From Paraprevotella clara YIT 11840 (GTDB lineage: Bacteria; Bacteroidota; Bacteroidia; Bacteroidales; Bacteroidaceae), in the NCBI RefSeq assembly GCF_000233955.1, contig NZ_JH376625.1, forward strand, positions 62,001-126,000: a stretch of 64,000 bases of DNA. Reading direction: 5' to 3'. The translations under genes and the position numbers were made by a program. Under the pieces are notes generated by a model, which searched no databases, had not been told where the DNA came from, and saw only the letters and a program-made list of their open reading frames with translations. This document shows, piece by piece, positions 1 to 8,274 of the stretch; the stretch's first letter is position 1; every line of letters starts with the position of its first letter.

Positions 1-220
1 CCGGTATTTGCGTTTGCAAGAGATAAACCTGAGTTATAATTTCACTTCCGGAAAGATATTGAAGGCAGTCGGCGTCTCTTCGCTCGACCTCCAATTCGTA
101 GCCTCTAACGTATGCGTATGGAGCCCGTTCAAGCACTGGGATCCGGAGCTGGCTGCTTATAATGGGACGGCCTACCCCATTCCGGCACGCTATGCTTTCC
201 AAATGTATATTAACTTCTAA
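1..220 (+). CDS. SusC/RagA-family TonB-dependent receptor, C-terminal end only
   Basis: Only the last 72 or so residues are in the window; the frame is open to the left edge, so the gene starts outside. The visible end has the usual closing beta-strands of SusC-type receptors: RYLRLQEINLSYNF near the start, then alternating hydrophobic strands and a terminal aromatic residue (QMYINF), the outer-membrane barrel insertion signal. A SusD-type lipoprotein begins 10 bases after the stop, which is the standard SusC-SusD order. SusC forms the TonB-driven pore that imports an oligosaccharide captured by its SusD lid. The substrate cannot be told from this fragment. Confidence 0.88.
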   Translation, partial: RYLRLQEINLSYNFTSGKILKAVGVSSLDLQFVASNVCVWSPFKHWDPELAAYNGTAYPIPARYAFQMYINF

Positions 221-230
221 ACAGAATGCA

Positions 231-2225
231 ATGAAAATGAAATTCAATCATATATTGGCAGGAAGCGTGTTCCTGACAGTCATGGGTATGACGTTCTCGT
301 GTGATTACTTGGATGTGGATGAATATTTCGATGATACGTTGAAATACGATTCCGTGTTTAGTAACAAACGTTATTTCGAGGCTTATTTATGGGGCGCGGC
401 CGCCCAGTTGCCTGACGAGAGTAAGATTTTCAGTCATGAGTATGCTCCGGGCATTACGGCCGGAGATGACATTTTTACCGTGATGAGTACGGACATATTC
501 CGGGGTTCTGCCTTCACTTTGGGATATGTCACTCCCGATGACTTGCGGGGGATGAACATCTGGAGCGACATGTACAAGATTATCCGCAAAGCCAATATCA
601 TGCTGTCACGGATGGACGAATGTCAGGACATGACCACGGCCGACCGTCGCAATTATACGGGTTACATCCATTTTCTGCGTGGCTATGCTTATTACCATAT
701 CCTGATGAACTGCGGTCCGGCTATATTGGTGGGTGACCAGGTGTATGAGAGCAATCTGGACGGGATAGCGTACAATAATTATCGGGCCACGTATGACGAG
801 ACGGTGGAATACATCTGTTCGGAGTTGGAGACGGCTGCGGCTTATTTGCCCGTGCGGAGTTCGATGGCGCAGTTCGAGCGTCCCACACGGGGCGCAGCGT
901 ATGCTTTGATAGCCCGTGTGCGGCTTCATGCAGCTTCCCCGTTGTTTAATGGGACATTGGTTACCCGGAAATATTTCGGCAAATGGCAGCGTAGTTACGA
1001 CGGGGCGAATTATGTGAACCTGAATTATGACGAGCGTAAATATGCTTTGGCCGCCGCAGCTTGCAAGCGTGTGATGGACATGCAGGCGTATGAATTGTTC
1101 ACCGTGAAAAAAGACCAAAGTACACCGGACTTGCCGGAGGGCGTACCGACGGCAGACTTTCCAAGTGGTGCCGGAGGCATCGACCCTTTCAAATCCTATT
1201 CCTATATGTTTACGGGGGATGAACCCTTTAAGAACAACAGCGAGGTGATTTGGGGGCGTATCTCAGGTGAGGTTTCGGCCTATACGCAGCAGTCGTTCCC
1301 CGAGTTTATGGGCGGTTACAATGGCATGGGTTTGACCCAGAAGATGATTGACGCTTACCGTATGGACGACGGACGTACGATAGAAGAGGCGCGTGCGGAC
1401 GGCGACTACAAAGAAGGGCCCAACGACTTTACCGACGGGCCGAGGGACTTCTCGGGTTATCATTTGGAGGGCGGCATCTGGCAGATGTACGCCAACCGTG
1501 AAATGCGCTTCTATGCTTGCGTGGGATTCAGCGGGTGTTACTGGCCCGCGTTGTCGACGACACAGAATGATGTCCGTAACCAGGTCGTGGAATATTGCTT
1601 GGACGGGAATGCCAACAAATATGCCAGTAATACCACGGCAGAGAACTATACTCCCACCGGATACGTGATAAAGAAGTATATCTCTTCGTACGATGCGTGG
1701 AAGGGGGACGGTAACGAACGTTACGAAAAGGGATTCCCCATCATCCGTTATGCTGAAATCCTGCTCTCGTATGCGGAAGCGTTGAACGAGCTGACGGCAT
1801 CCCATTCCGTCACTTTGCCTTCGGGTGAGACTTACATGCTTTCGCGTGATGTCAACGAGATAGCCTCGGCGTTCAACCAGGTTCGCTACCGTGCCGGGCT
1901 TCCGGGCCTGAAGGCCGCTGAACTGAACGACCGCGACGAGCTTTTCGAGCAAATCAAGCGTGAGCGCATGGTGGAGTTCCTGGGCGAAGGCCGCCGGTTC
2001 TACGACGTGCGCCGTTGGGGCATTTATGAAGACGAGGATTCCGAGCCGATTATGGGTTTGAACATAGAGGCCAACAAGAACGGCGGATTCTACCAGCGTA
2101 CGGTCGTGAACGAAAGGAACTACCGGGACCGCGTGGTGGACAAGCGGCTCTTGTTCCTGCCCATCAGCAAGTCTGAGTTGCGTAAAGTCCCCTTGCTGGA
2201 CCAGAATCCCGGTTACAGCGATTAG
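231..2225 (+). CDS. SusD/RagB-family outer membrane glycan-binding lipoprotein
   Basis: A 664-residue SusD-like protein, at the long end of the family range. I start it at the ATG giving MKMKFNHILAGS, because that start places a lipoprotein signal peptide (hydrophobic stretch, then GMTFSC with the Cys near residue 24) at the N terminus; the open frame continues upstream into the SusC gene but that part is not signal-like. The C-terminal hallmarks are present: RRFYDVRRWG, then LLFLPISKSELRKVPLL and the DQNPGY motif close to the end. The helical TPR-like fold binds glycan at the cell surface and lids the SusC pore. It lies 10 bases after SusC and 22 before the next lipoprotein, so the three are one operon. 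Confidence 0.95.
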   Translation: MKMKFNHILAGSVFLTVMGMTFSCDYLDVDEYFDDTLKYDSVFSNKRYFEAYLWGAAAQLPDESKIFSHEYAPGITAGDDIFTVMSTDIFRGSAFTLGYVTPDDLRGMNIWSDMYKIIRKANIMLSRMDECQDMTTADRRNYTGYIHFLRGYAYYHILMNCGPAILVGDQVYESNLDGIAYNNYRATYDETVEYICSELETAAAYLPVRSSMAQFERPTRGAAYALIARVRLHAASPLFNGTLVTRKYFGKWQRSYDGANYVNLNYDERKYALAAAACKRVMDMQAYELFTVKKDQSTPDLPEGVPTADFPSGAGGIDPFKSYSYMFTGDEPFKNNSEVIWGRISGEVSAYTQQSFPEFMGGYNGMGLTQKMIDAYRMDDGRTIEEARADGDYKEGPNDFTDGPRDFSGYHLEGGIWQMYANREMRFYACVGFSGCYWPALSTTQNDVRNQVVEYCLDGNANKYASNTTAENYTPTGYVIKKYISSYDAWKGDGNERYEKGFPIIRYAEILLSYAEALNELTASHSVTLPSGETYMLSRDVNEIASAFNQVRYRAGLPGLKAAELNDRDELFEQIKRERMVEFLGEGRRFYDVRRWGIYEDEDSEPIMGLNIEANKNGGFYQRTVVNERNYRDRVVDKRLLFLPISKSELRKVPLLDQNPGYSD

Positions 2226-2247
2226 TATTTACAAACCTTAAAAACAG

Positions 2248-3213
2248 ATGAACCAGATGAAAACGATAATTAAGAAGGCCGGTATACTCTATATGGCCTT
2301 ATCTTTCGGTCTGACCTCCTGCGAGACATTCGATTTCGGTCAGGAAATGGGTCAGAAAGTGATTTGCATCATCAGCGACGACGACCTTGTGTTTACGGGC
2401 ATGCACGATTTGAACGAACCGGAGAGCACGGGATATATATCCGTCAATTGCGGCGGCTCGCTCCATATCGACCGTGACGTGGAGGTGGTGATGGAATATT
2501 CTCCGGAGGTGCTGGCACAGTACAACAAGTCGAAGTATGACATAGATGAAGAGAAGTATGCAAAAGAACTGGATTCCCGTTACTACACGATTCCCGAGAT
2601 GCGGGTGACGCTGAAGGCTTCGAGTGCGGACACCTATGACACGATGCCCATCCGTGTCCGTCCGGAAGGGCTTTCTCCCGACAGCATTTACTTCATTCCC
2701 CTTCGCATCCGTTCCGTGTCGGCTTATTCGGTGAATCCGGACAAGAGCCAGGTGCTTTACCGTGTTTATATGAAGAACCTTTATGCCCGTAGCGACGAGG
2801 CTTCCATTTACAATGCCACGGGTACGACCCGGAAGGACGGGGAGAACGAGGTGGAGGCGGCGGCGTCTCAGACCTTCCATCCTCTGACGAAGAACACCTT
2901 CCGCATATTTGCGGGAATCAAAGGCTATGAGACGGACGCGGATGTGATTCGCAAGAATGGCATCATCGTTCAGGTGAACGAAGACCACAGCCTGACGATG
3001 CGTCCATACGATGAGGATTCCATAGAGGTGGCACCCGTGGATGCTTCCCGTCCGGATTATTACGGTGAGTATAGTTTGTCGGAAGTATATGGCGGGAAAA
3101 AGCGCCAGCGCTTCGATTTCAAGTACAAATACCGTTTCAAGGGCGATACGCAATGGGAGACGGTTAATTTGCGTTCCTTGCGCAGTGTTACGCTCGACTT
3201 GATTGATGAATGA
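2248..3213 (+). CDS. DUF1735/DUF4361-type surface lipoprotein of a glycan utilisation locus
   Basis: A 321-residue lipoprotein: basic N terminus, hydrophobic segment and a lipobox-like LTSC near residue 25. The region after it (about 35-180), with short beta-rich segments and the phrase RPEGLSPDSIYFIPLRI, resembles the DUF1735 domain of Bacteroides surface glycan-binding proteins. The C-terminal part, rich in Asp and aromatic residues (SRPDYYGEYSLSEVYGG), resembles DUF4361. Such proteins usually sit directly downstream of susCD and help bind the glycan. The enzyme that often follows (for example GH18) is absent; the operon ends at a hairpin terminator. A second ATG three codons on is an equally possible start. 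The family is recognised from memory, not from a search. Confidence 0.82.
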   Translation: MNQMKTIIKKAGILYMALSFGLTSCETFDFGQEMGQKVICIISDDDLVFTGMHDLNEPESTGYISVNCGGSLHIDRDVEVVMEYSPEVLAQYNKSKYDIDEEKYAKELDSRYYTIPEMRVTLKASSADTYDTMPIRVRPEGLSPDSIYFIPLRIRSVSAYSVNPDKSQVLYRVYMKNLYARSDEASIYNATGTTRKDGENEVEAAASQTFHPLTKNTFRIFAGIKGYETDADVIRKNGIIVQVNEDHSLTMRPYDEDSIEVAPVDASRPDYYGEYSLSEVYGGKKRQRFDFKYKYRFKGDTQWETVNLRSLRSVTLDLIDE

Positions 3214-3232
3214 CGGCCGTTGCGTATCGGGT

Positions 3233-3277
3233 GGCCATTCCCGTCCCGGGTAAGGAGGGGCGGGGATGGCCGCTTTT
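3233..3277 (+). terminator. Terminator hairpin closing the susCD operon
   Basis: Two 15-base arms (3233-3247 and 3257-3271) pair along their full length with two G-U pairs, around a 9-base loop, and are followed by a short T run. It begins 20 bases after the lipoprotein stop codon, as expected for an intrinsic terminator. Confidence 0.75.
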
Positions 3278-3430
3278 CATGTCCCTCCTTTCGTCTTTTT
3301 CGTAAGGTGCGGGGGCGAAGCCGTGTTTTTCGTCTGTTCGGAGGATTATCCGGAAGTGATATACCAAAATGTCAATTTGTTAATTCCGACCTTGTGTGGC
3401 TCGATTATCCGTGTCTTTGTTAGAGTCCGG

Positions 3431-3453
3431 TGGAAAATACGCGATTCTCGCGC
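3431..3453 (+). repeat. 23-base intergenic repeat, copy 1
   Basis: An exact 23-base match to 43843-43865, both in gene-free intervals and in the same orientation. Its core is a small perfect hairpin, CGCGA-TTC-TCGCG. In both places the sequence can be read as MENTRFSR, which is probably incidental. Confidence 0.75.
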
Positions 3454-3808
3454 CGTTTCGCGCAAGCGGAATGTATGCCCTTTGCCTGTTTTTTCCGATA
3501 TTGTGACGGGTACAAGTGCGTTTCCTGCGCAAAGTGGAATGCGGAGCGGGAGTTTTTCGGCTATCCGGGTTTACAAAATGACAGCACGGTTTGGTATGCC
3601 GTTTCGTTCCGATTAGACGAAAAAGCGGTGTTTTATGCAATCCACCGCCTCGTTGGCAGTAGCGTTTTCCGACGACAGGCGCATGCCGTCGCGTCGGCAT
3701 GAGGAGAAAAAAAGTGTTGATTCCGTCACGCGATAAATTTTCCGGCTTCAAAATCGCAACCTTTTGGTGAACAAATATAAAAAACGTCCCTGAAGTCTTA
3801 AAAAAAGT

Positions 3809-3852
3809 ATGCGAAATAGCGGCTTACAGCCGCTGATTTATGCTTTTCGCAT
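3809..3852. repeat. Nested inverted repeat in intergenic DNA
   Basis: The outer arms ATGCGAAA (3809-3816) and TTTCGCAT (3845-3852) are exact reverse complements. They enclose a second perfect hairpin, GCGGCT-TAC-AGCCGC (3819-3833). There is no T tract, so a simple terminator is unlikely. It could be a cruciform, a protein-binding site or part of an RNA. Confidence 0.6.
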
Positions 3853-4136
3853 GGCTTTTCGGTTTTTCAAAATGGCTTTCTGTGGTTATTCTGTAACTTG
3901 AAACGTTGGTTTCGCTTTCATATTGTCAATTTGAAGTTTGCTGTCCGGGTTCGGCCGTGGAACGTACCCTTTTGCGTCGGGGAATGCACGTGGTCGGCAC
4001 GGGCTGGCCGAGGTATCATTATGATTTCCGCCCGATGTTTTTGGGGCATAGGCACAATTTCTTCATGGAAACGTTCTTGCAAATCATAAAAATCAGTAAC
4101 TTTAGCCTGATAATTTGTTTCAATGAGATTGATATT

Positions 4137-4637
4137 ATGTATTATACCATTAAGGAAGCTACCGCGCAAGATTGCGGCTTGATAAACCGCTTGGCTTGGA
4201 AAGCTTTTCCGCCGACTTACCAGGCCATACTGACGCCGGAGCAGATCGAGTATATGATGCACTGGATGTATGACGAAGCCAGCTTGCGCCGCCAGATGAC
4301 GAAGGAAGGTCATGTCTATTTTATTATTCATGTAGAGGGAGAGCCGGCCGGTTATGTGTCTGTGCGGCCGGAGGATGCCGGAGTGTTCCATCTGGAGAAA
4401 ATTTATGTTTTGCCTGATTTTCAGGGGTGCCATTGTGGAAGTGCCTTGTTCCGTCATGCCGTGGCGTATGTAAGACGGGTTTGTCCGGAGGCGCGGGCGA
4501 TAGAGCTGAACGTGAACCGGCAAAATCCTGCGCTTGGTTTTTATCGCCGTATGGGCATGCGCATCGACCGTGAAGGCGATTTCGATATCGGTAACGGGTT
4601 CTATATGAATGATTATATCATGCGCCTTGAACTCTAA
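4137..4637 (+). CDS. GNAT-family N-acetyltransferase
   Basis: A 166-residue GNAT enzyme, the usual length for a single domain. The acetyl-CoA binding motif A is visible as VLPDFQGCHCGSALFRHAV (about residues 84-102, Q-x-x-G-x-G/A pattern), after the LEKIYV strand; the C-terminal LNVNRQNPALGFYRRMGM is the typical Asn-Tyr motif B region. I start at the ATG giving MYYTIKEATAQD because the fold begins there; the frame is open upstream but that part looks non-coding. A weak promoter (TAACTTTA, with CTTG 17 bases upstream) lies about 33 bases before this start. The substrate is unknown: it could be a protein N terminus, an amino sugar or a small amine. The gene stands alone, ahead of the ribosomal protein cluster. 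Confidence 0.87.
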   Translation: MYYTIKEATAQDCGLINRLAWKAFPPTYQAILTPEQIEYMMHWMYDEASLRRQMTKEGHVYFIIHVEGEPAGYVSVRPEDAGVFHLEKIYVLPDFQGCHCGSALFRHAVAYVRRVCPEARAIELNVNRQNPALGFYRRMGMRIDREGDFDIGNGFYMNDYIMRLEL

Positions 4638-4664
4638 GAAAGGGAGAAAAAGTTTGTGGATTTT

Positions 4665-4696
4665 GTTGGCCGTTTGATTGAAAAGTAGTAATTTTG
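4665..4696 (+). promoter_or_regulatory. Bacteroidetes-type promoter for rplM-rpsI
   Basis: The -7 box TAATTTTG (4689-4696) matches TAnnTTTG exactly. A -33-like GTTG lies 20 bases upstream (4665-4668). Transcription would begin near 4703, leaving a leader of about 140 bases before rplM. Confidence 0.65.
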
Positions 4697-4844
4697 CAAG
4701 CCGATTATTATCAAAAAGACGATAAAAGTCTTAGAACCTGCGTGTTAATAGCTCTTTCATTGGCCTGGAAGGGTGGTTAGGGAATCGCAGAAAAAGGAAT
4801 TTAAAGTTTTTTTAGTAGTAACAATTTTATTTTTAAATTAAAGA
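4697..4844 (+). ncRNA. Long 5' leader of rplM, candidate ribosomal-protein autoregulatory leader
   Basis: About 140 untranslated bases separate the promoter from rplM, which is long for this organism. The middle (about 4738-4790) can fold with paired segments such as CTTTC/GAAGG, and the last 50 bases are A/T-rich. Leaders of this kind often bind their own ribosomal protein (here L13) for feedback. I infer the role from position and length only; a covariance-model search would be needed to name a family. Confidence 0.4.
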
Positions 4845-5306
4845 ATGAATACTTTAAGTTACAAGACCATTTCGGCCAATAAGGAGACCGTGAAGAAGGA
4901 ATGGGTTGTTGTAGATGCAACAGACCAAGTATTAGGTCGTCTCGGCTCTAAGGTGGCAAAATTATTAAGAGGTAAGTATAAGCCGAACTTTACGCCTCAC
5001 GTGGACTGCGGTGATAATGTGATTATTATCAATGCAGACAAGGTGAAGTTGACCGGTAAGAAATGGACGGAACGCGTATATCTCCGTTATACAGGTTATC
5101 CCGGTGGTCAGCGTGAAATGACTCCGGCCCGTTTGATGTCTCGTCCTAACGGTGCGGATAAGTTGGTGAGAAAAGTAGTAAAGGGAATGTTGCCTAAGAA
5201 TCGTTTGGCAGACCAGTTGCTGGGTCATTTGTATATCTATGCCGGCAGCGAGCACAAACACGAGGCACAGCAACCTAAAGTTATTGATATAAACCTGTAT
5301 AAATAA
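4845..5306 (+). CDS. rplM: 50S ribosomal protein L13
   Basis: A 153-residue L13, normal for Bacteroidetes. Diagnostic stretches are KLLRGKYKPNFTPHVDCG, the GDNVIIINA strand, RYTGYPGGQREM and GMLPKNRLADQLLGHLYIY near the C terminus. L13 is an early assembly protein of the large subunit. It is followed by rpsI after a 6-base gap, the near-universal rplM-rpsI pair. Confidence 0.98.
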   Translation: MNTLSYKTISANKETVKKEWVVVDATDQVLGRLGSKVAKLLRGKYKPNFTPHVDCGDNVIIINADKVKLTGKKWTERVYLRYTGYPGGQREMTPARLMSRPNGADKLVRKVVKGMLPKNRLADQLLGHLYIYAGSEHKHEAQQPKVIDINLYK

Positions 5307-5312
5307 TAAGTG

Positions 5313-5699
5313 ATGGAAGTAGTTAATGCATTAGGCAGACGTAAGAGCGCCGTAGCTCGCGTATATGTTAGCGAGGGTACAGGAAAGATTACTATTAACA
5401 AGAGAGACCTTGCAGAGTACTTTCCCTCTACAATTCTTCAATATGTGGTAAAGCAGCCTCTGTCTACTTTGGGTGTAGAAGAAAAATATGACATCAAGGT
5501 GAATGTATACGGCGGTGGTTTTACCGGCCAGTCTCAGGCATTGCGTCTTGCGATCGCCCGCGCGTTGGTGAAAATCAATGCTGACGACAAGAAGGCACTT
5601 CGCGCAGAAGGGTTCATGACACGTGATTCCCGCGTTGTTGAACGTAAGAAGCCGGGTCGTCCGAAAGCACGTCGTAGATTCCAGTTCAGTAAACGTTAA
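5313..5699 (+). CDS. rpsI: 30S ribosomal protein S9
   Basis: I place the start at the ATG giving MEVVNALGRRKSAVARVYV (128 residues), one codon after an in-frame GTG that would be a poor choice directly beside a good ATG. The N-terminal GRRKSAVARV and the basic C-terminal tail KKPGRPKARRRFQFSKR, which reaches towards the P-site tRNA, are conserved S9 features. It is co-transcribed with rplM. Confidence 0.98.
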   Translation: MEVVNALGRRKSAVARVYVSEGTGKITINKRDLAEYFPSTILQYVVKQPLSTLGVEEKYDIKVNVYGGGFTGQSQALRLAIARALVKINADDKKALRAEGFMTRDSRVVERKKPGRPKARRRFQFSKR

Positions 5700-5739
5700 T
5701 ATCGGCCGTTTATCGAGCTGCATAAACGTTTAGTATCTA

Positions 5740-5773
5740 AACCCGTGGGATTCTTAGGGACTACCTGTGGGTT
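5740..5773 (+). promoter_or_regulatory. Hairpin in the rpsB leader
   Basis: AACCCGTGGG (5740-5749) and CCTGTGGGTT (5764-5773) pair over ten positions, three of them G-U, with a 14-base loop, 47 bases before rpsB. The preference for G-U pairs in this orientation suggests an RNA structure. It could be a binding site for S2 or an attenuator between rpsI and rpsB. There is no T tract, so it is not a standard terminator. Confidence 0.5.
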
Positions 5774-5820
5774 GGTTGAGAAAACAAAAAAGAAAGTAAA
5801 CGATTAAAAAAGAAAAAACA

Positions 5821-6639
5821 ATGTCAAGAACTAATTTTGATACCTTATTGGAAGCTGGTTGCCACTTCGGCCACTTGAAAAGAAAATGGAATCCGGCAAT
5901 GGCTCCTTATATCTTTATGGAACGTAATGGTATTCATATCATCGACCTCCATAAGACTGTGGCTAAAATCGACGATGCCGCAGAGGCTTTGAAACAAATC
6001 GCAAAATCGGGAAAGAAGATTTTGTTCGTTGCTACTAAAAAACAAGCTAAGCAGGTCGTAGCTGAGAAAGCTGCGGCTGTGAACATGCCTTATGTAATCG
6101 AACGTTGGCCGGGTGGTATGTTGACCAACTTCCCGACCATCCGCAAGGCTGTGAAGAAGATGGCCAATATCGATAAGTTGACGGCTGACGGGACTTATTC
6201 CAATTTGTCAAAGCGCGAGATTCTTCAGATCTCCCGCCAACGTGCCAAGTTGGAGAAGAACTTGGGTTCTATTGCCGATTTGACTCGTCTTCCGTCTGCA
6301 CTTTTCGTGGTAGACGTATTGAAAGAGCAGATTGCTGTCCGCGAAGCTAACCGTTTGGGTATCCCTGTGTTTGCTATCGTAGATACGAACTCAAATCCTG
6401 ATAACATCGATTTCGTTATTCCGGCAAACGATGATGCAAACAAGAGTGTTGAGGTGATACTCGAAGCTTGTTGTGCGGCTATTGCTGAAGGTCTGGAAGA
6501 ACGTAAGGCAGAAAAAGTGGATGTGGAGGCTGCTGGCGAGGCGGAAAACAAACCCCGTAAACGTACGGCTAAGGCTCGTGTAGAGAAGTCGGAAGAGGCA
6601 GAGGAAGAAACTGTCGAGACGGCTGAAGCTGAAGCATAA
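5821..6639 (+). CDS. rpsB: 30S ribosomal protein S2
   Basis: A 272-residue S2. The N terminus NFDTLLEAGCHFGHLKRKW and the FVATKKQAKQVV and ERWPGGMLTNFPTI segments are diagnostic. After about residue 228 the protein carries a charged low-complexity tail rich in Lys, Glu and Ala (ending EEETVETAEAEA); S2 tails of this sort vary in length between species. It is followed by tsf after 33 bases, the universal rpsB-tsf order. Confidence 0.98.
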   Translation: MSRTNFDTLLEAGCHFGHLKRKWNPAMAPYIFMERNGIHIIDLHKTVAKIDDAAEALKQIAKSGKKILFVATKKQAKQVVAEKAAAVNMPYVIERWPGGMLTNFPTIRKAVKKMANIDKLTADGTYSNLSKREILQISRQRAKLEKNLGSIADLTRLPSALFVVDVLKEQIAVREANRLGIPVFAIVDTNSNPDNIDFVIPANDDANKSVEVILEACCAAIAEGLEERKAEKVDVEAAGEAENKPRKRTAKARVEKSEEAEEETVETAEAEA

Positions 6640-6672
6640 TTGATTTAATCACACGTAATACAAGATAAGATT

Positions 6673-7497
6673 ATGGCTGTTACAATGGCAGATATTACCA
6701 AGCTCCGTCAAATGTCGGGAGCGGGTATGATGGATTGCAAGAAGGCTTTGGAAGAAGCTGGCAATGACATCGAGAAAGCAATGGAAATCATTCGTAAAAA
6801 AGGTCAGGCCGTAGCTGCTAAGCGTTCAGACCGCGAGGCTGCAGAAGGTTGTGTGCTGGTAAAGGCTGAGAATGGTTTCGGTGCGATTATCGCTTTGAAG
6901 TGTGAAACGGACTTTGTAGCCAAGAACGAAGATTTCGTGAAGCTGGCGAAGGATATTCTTGATTTGGCTGTAGCTAACAAATGCAAGACTTTGGACGAGG
7001 TGAAGGCTTTGCCGATGGGTAAGGCGACTGTGGCAGATGCTGTGGTTGACCGTAGCGGTATCACCGGAGAAAAAATGGAGTTGGACGGTTATATGGTGAT
7101 TGAAGGTGAGGACATCGCTGTGTACAACCATCAGAACAAGAACCAACTTTGTACCATGGTTGCTTTGAACAAGAAAGTGGCTGAGGAATTTGGGCACGCA
7201 GTGGCCATGCAGATTGCAGCCATGAATCCTCGTTCGATTGACGAACGCGACTATCCGGCAGACGTATTGGCCAAGGAGAAAGAAATCGCTGCTGATAAAG
7301 CACGTCAGGAGGGCAAGCCTGAGAATATGATTGAGAAGATTGCTACCGGACGTCTGAATAAGCTGTTCAAGGAAGAATGCTTGTTGAAGCAGGCTTTCAT
7401 TCAGAATGATAAGATCAGCGTGGCAGACTATTTGAAGGGTGCCGACAAGGATTGTACGGTGACAGCTTTCAAGCGTTTTACCTTGCGTGCCGAATAA
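6673..7497 (+). CDS. tsf: Translation elongation factor Ts
   Basis: A 274-residue EF-Ts, the nucleotide exchange factor for EF-Tu. The N-terminal UBA-like helix bundle reads MADITKLRQMSGAGMMDCKK, and the exchange-critical motif TDFVAKNEDF is intact near residue 80. The core and dimerisation domains follow in normal order. The gene ends at a strong terminator, so it closes the rpsB-tsf unit. Confidence 0.98.
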   Translation: MAVTMADITKLRQMSGAGMMDCKKALEEAGNDIEKAMEIIRKKGQAVAAKRSDREAAEGCVLVKAENGFGAIIALKCETDFVAKNEDFVKLAKDILDLAVANKCKTLDEVKALPMGKATVADAVVDRSGITGEKMELDGYMVIEGEDIAVYNHQNKNQLCTMVALNKKVAEEFGHAVAMQIAAMNPRSIDERDYPADVLAKEKEIAADKARQEGKPENMIEKIATGRLNKLFKEECLLKQAFIQNDKISVADYLKGADKDCTVTAFKRFTLRAE

Positions 7498-7525
7498 TTT
7501 TTCATACGCAAATATATTTTAGAGG

Positions 7526-7566
7526 AAGAGCAGGACATCCCGACGGATTGTCCTGCTCTTTTTTCG
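7526..7566 (+). terminator. Intrinsic terminator after tsf
   Basis: Perfect 12-base arms AAGAGCAGGACA (7526-7537) and TGTCCTGCTCTT (7549-7560), an 11-base loop and a run of T. A textbook intrinsic terminator 29 bases after the tsf stop. Confidence 0.92.
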
Positions 7567-7617
7567 TTAAAATAACGTTATTAGGTTTAAGGCGTGCGGG
7601 TGTAGAAAATAAATCTG

Positions 7618-7625
7618 TATTTTTG
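7618..7625 (+). promoter_or_regulatory. Promoter -7 box before the FAH-family gene
   Basis: TATTTTTG matches TAnnTTTG and lies 28 bases before the ATG. A weak -33 candidate (TTTA, about 7596-7599) has an 18-base spacer. It supports the chosen start of the following gene and would also drive porU, 4 bases after that gene. Confidence 0.55.
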
Positions 7626-7652
7626 CAGTATAATTTAAAAGAAAATAGAGTC

Positions 7653-8270
7653 ATGAAGATACTGGCAGTAGGCATGAACTATGCCAAGCACAATAAAGAG
7701 CTTGACGGAACGTTATATAAACCGGAAGAACCTGTAATTTTCGCAAAGCCGGATTCGGCTTTATTGAAGGATGGGAAACCTTTCTTTATCCCGGATTTTA
7801 CGAAACAGTGTGATTACGAAACTGAATTAGTGATCCGTATTTGCCGGTTAGGCAAGAACATCGCTCCGCGTTTTGCTTATCGTTATTACGATGCAGTGAC
7901 GGTGGGGATTGATTTTACGGCACGGGATTTGCAGAGAAAGTTTAGAAAGGAGGGGCTGCCGTGGGAACTTTGCAAGGGGTTCGACAGCTCTGCGGCCATC
8001 GGAGATTTTGTGTCCAAGGAAGAGCTTCCGGATATCCAGCAGATACCTTTTCATCTGGATATCGACGGGCATACGGTGCAGGAAGGGTATTCGGGCGATA
8101 TGCTCTTTGCGGTAGATGAACTTATCGCATACGTCAGCCGCTTCTATACGCTGAAGATAGGTGACTTGCTGTTTACCGGCACGCCTTCGGGGGTAGGGCC
8201 TGTAGCTGTGGGACAACATTTACAGGGGTATATCCAGGAACGAAAAGTTTTGGATTTTAATGTGAGGTGA
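7653..8270 (+). CDS. Fumarylacetoacetate hydrolase (FAH) family protein
   Basis: A 205-residue single-domain FAH-fold protein. The start at MKILAVGMNYAKHNKEL is preferred over the longer open frame, whose extra N terminus runs through the tsf terminator and promoter. Metal-ligand motifs are visible: the ETE of DYETELVIRI (about residues 55-57) and the downstream Asp of GIDFTARDLQ; GTPSGVGP near the C terminus is the family signature. Relatives hydrolyse or decarboxylate acylpyruvates and oxaloacetate, possibly as metabolite repair. The exact substrate is not predictable. It is tightly linked to porU (4-base gap), but a functional link with secretion is not evident. Confidence 0.88.
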   Translation: MKILAVGMNYAKHNKELDGTLYKPEEPVIFAKPDSALLKDGKPFFIPDFTKQCDYETELVIRICRLGKNIAPRFAYRYYDAVTVGIDFTARDLQRKFRKEGLPWELCKGFDSSAAIGDFVSKEELPDIQQIPFHLDIDGHTVQEGYSGDMLFAVDELIAYVSRFYTLKIGDLLFTGTPSGVGPVAVGQHLQGYIQERKVLDFNVR

Positions 8271-8274
8271 AAGA

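Larger units (their letters stand above)
3278..4136. other. Gene-free interval with repeats
   Basis: About 860 bases without a convincing gene. Several open frames exist here but they overlap on both strands, lack domain features and start inside repeat sequence. The interval contains a 23-base repeat shared with another intergenic region (3431-3453), a nested hairpin (3809-3852), and near its right end a possible promoter for the acetyltransferase (TAACTTTA at 4097-4104). It could hold a decayed gene, but I cannot identify one. Confidence 0.6.

Noticed and set aside
3220-3751. Several open frames of 60-120 codons in the gap after the susCD operon
   Set aside because: They overlap on both strands, begin in repeat sequence or the terminator, and show no conserved motif; I treat the region as non-coding.
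7452-7652. Extended N terminus of the FAH-family gene
   Set aside because: It passes through the tsf coding end and terminator; the conserved sequence starts at 7653.
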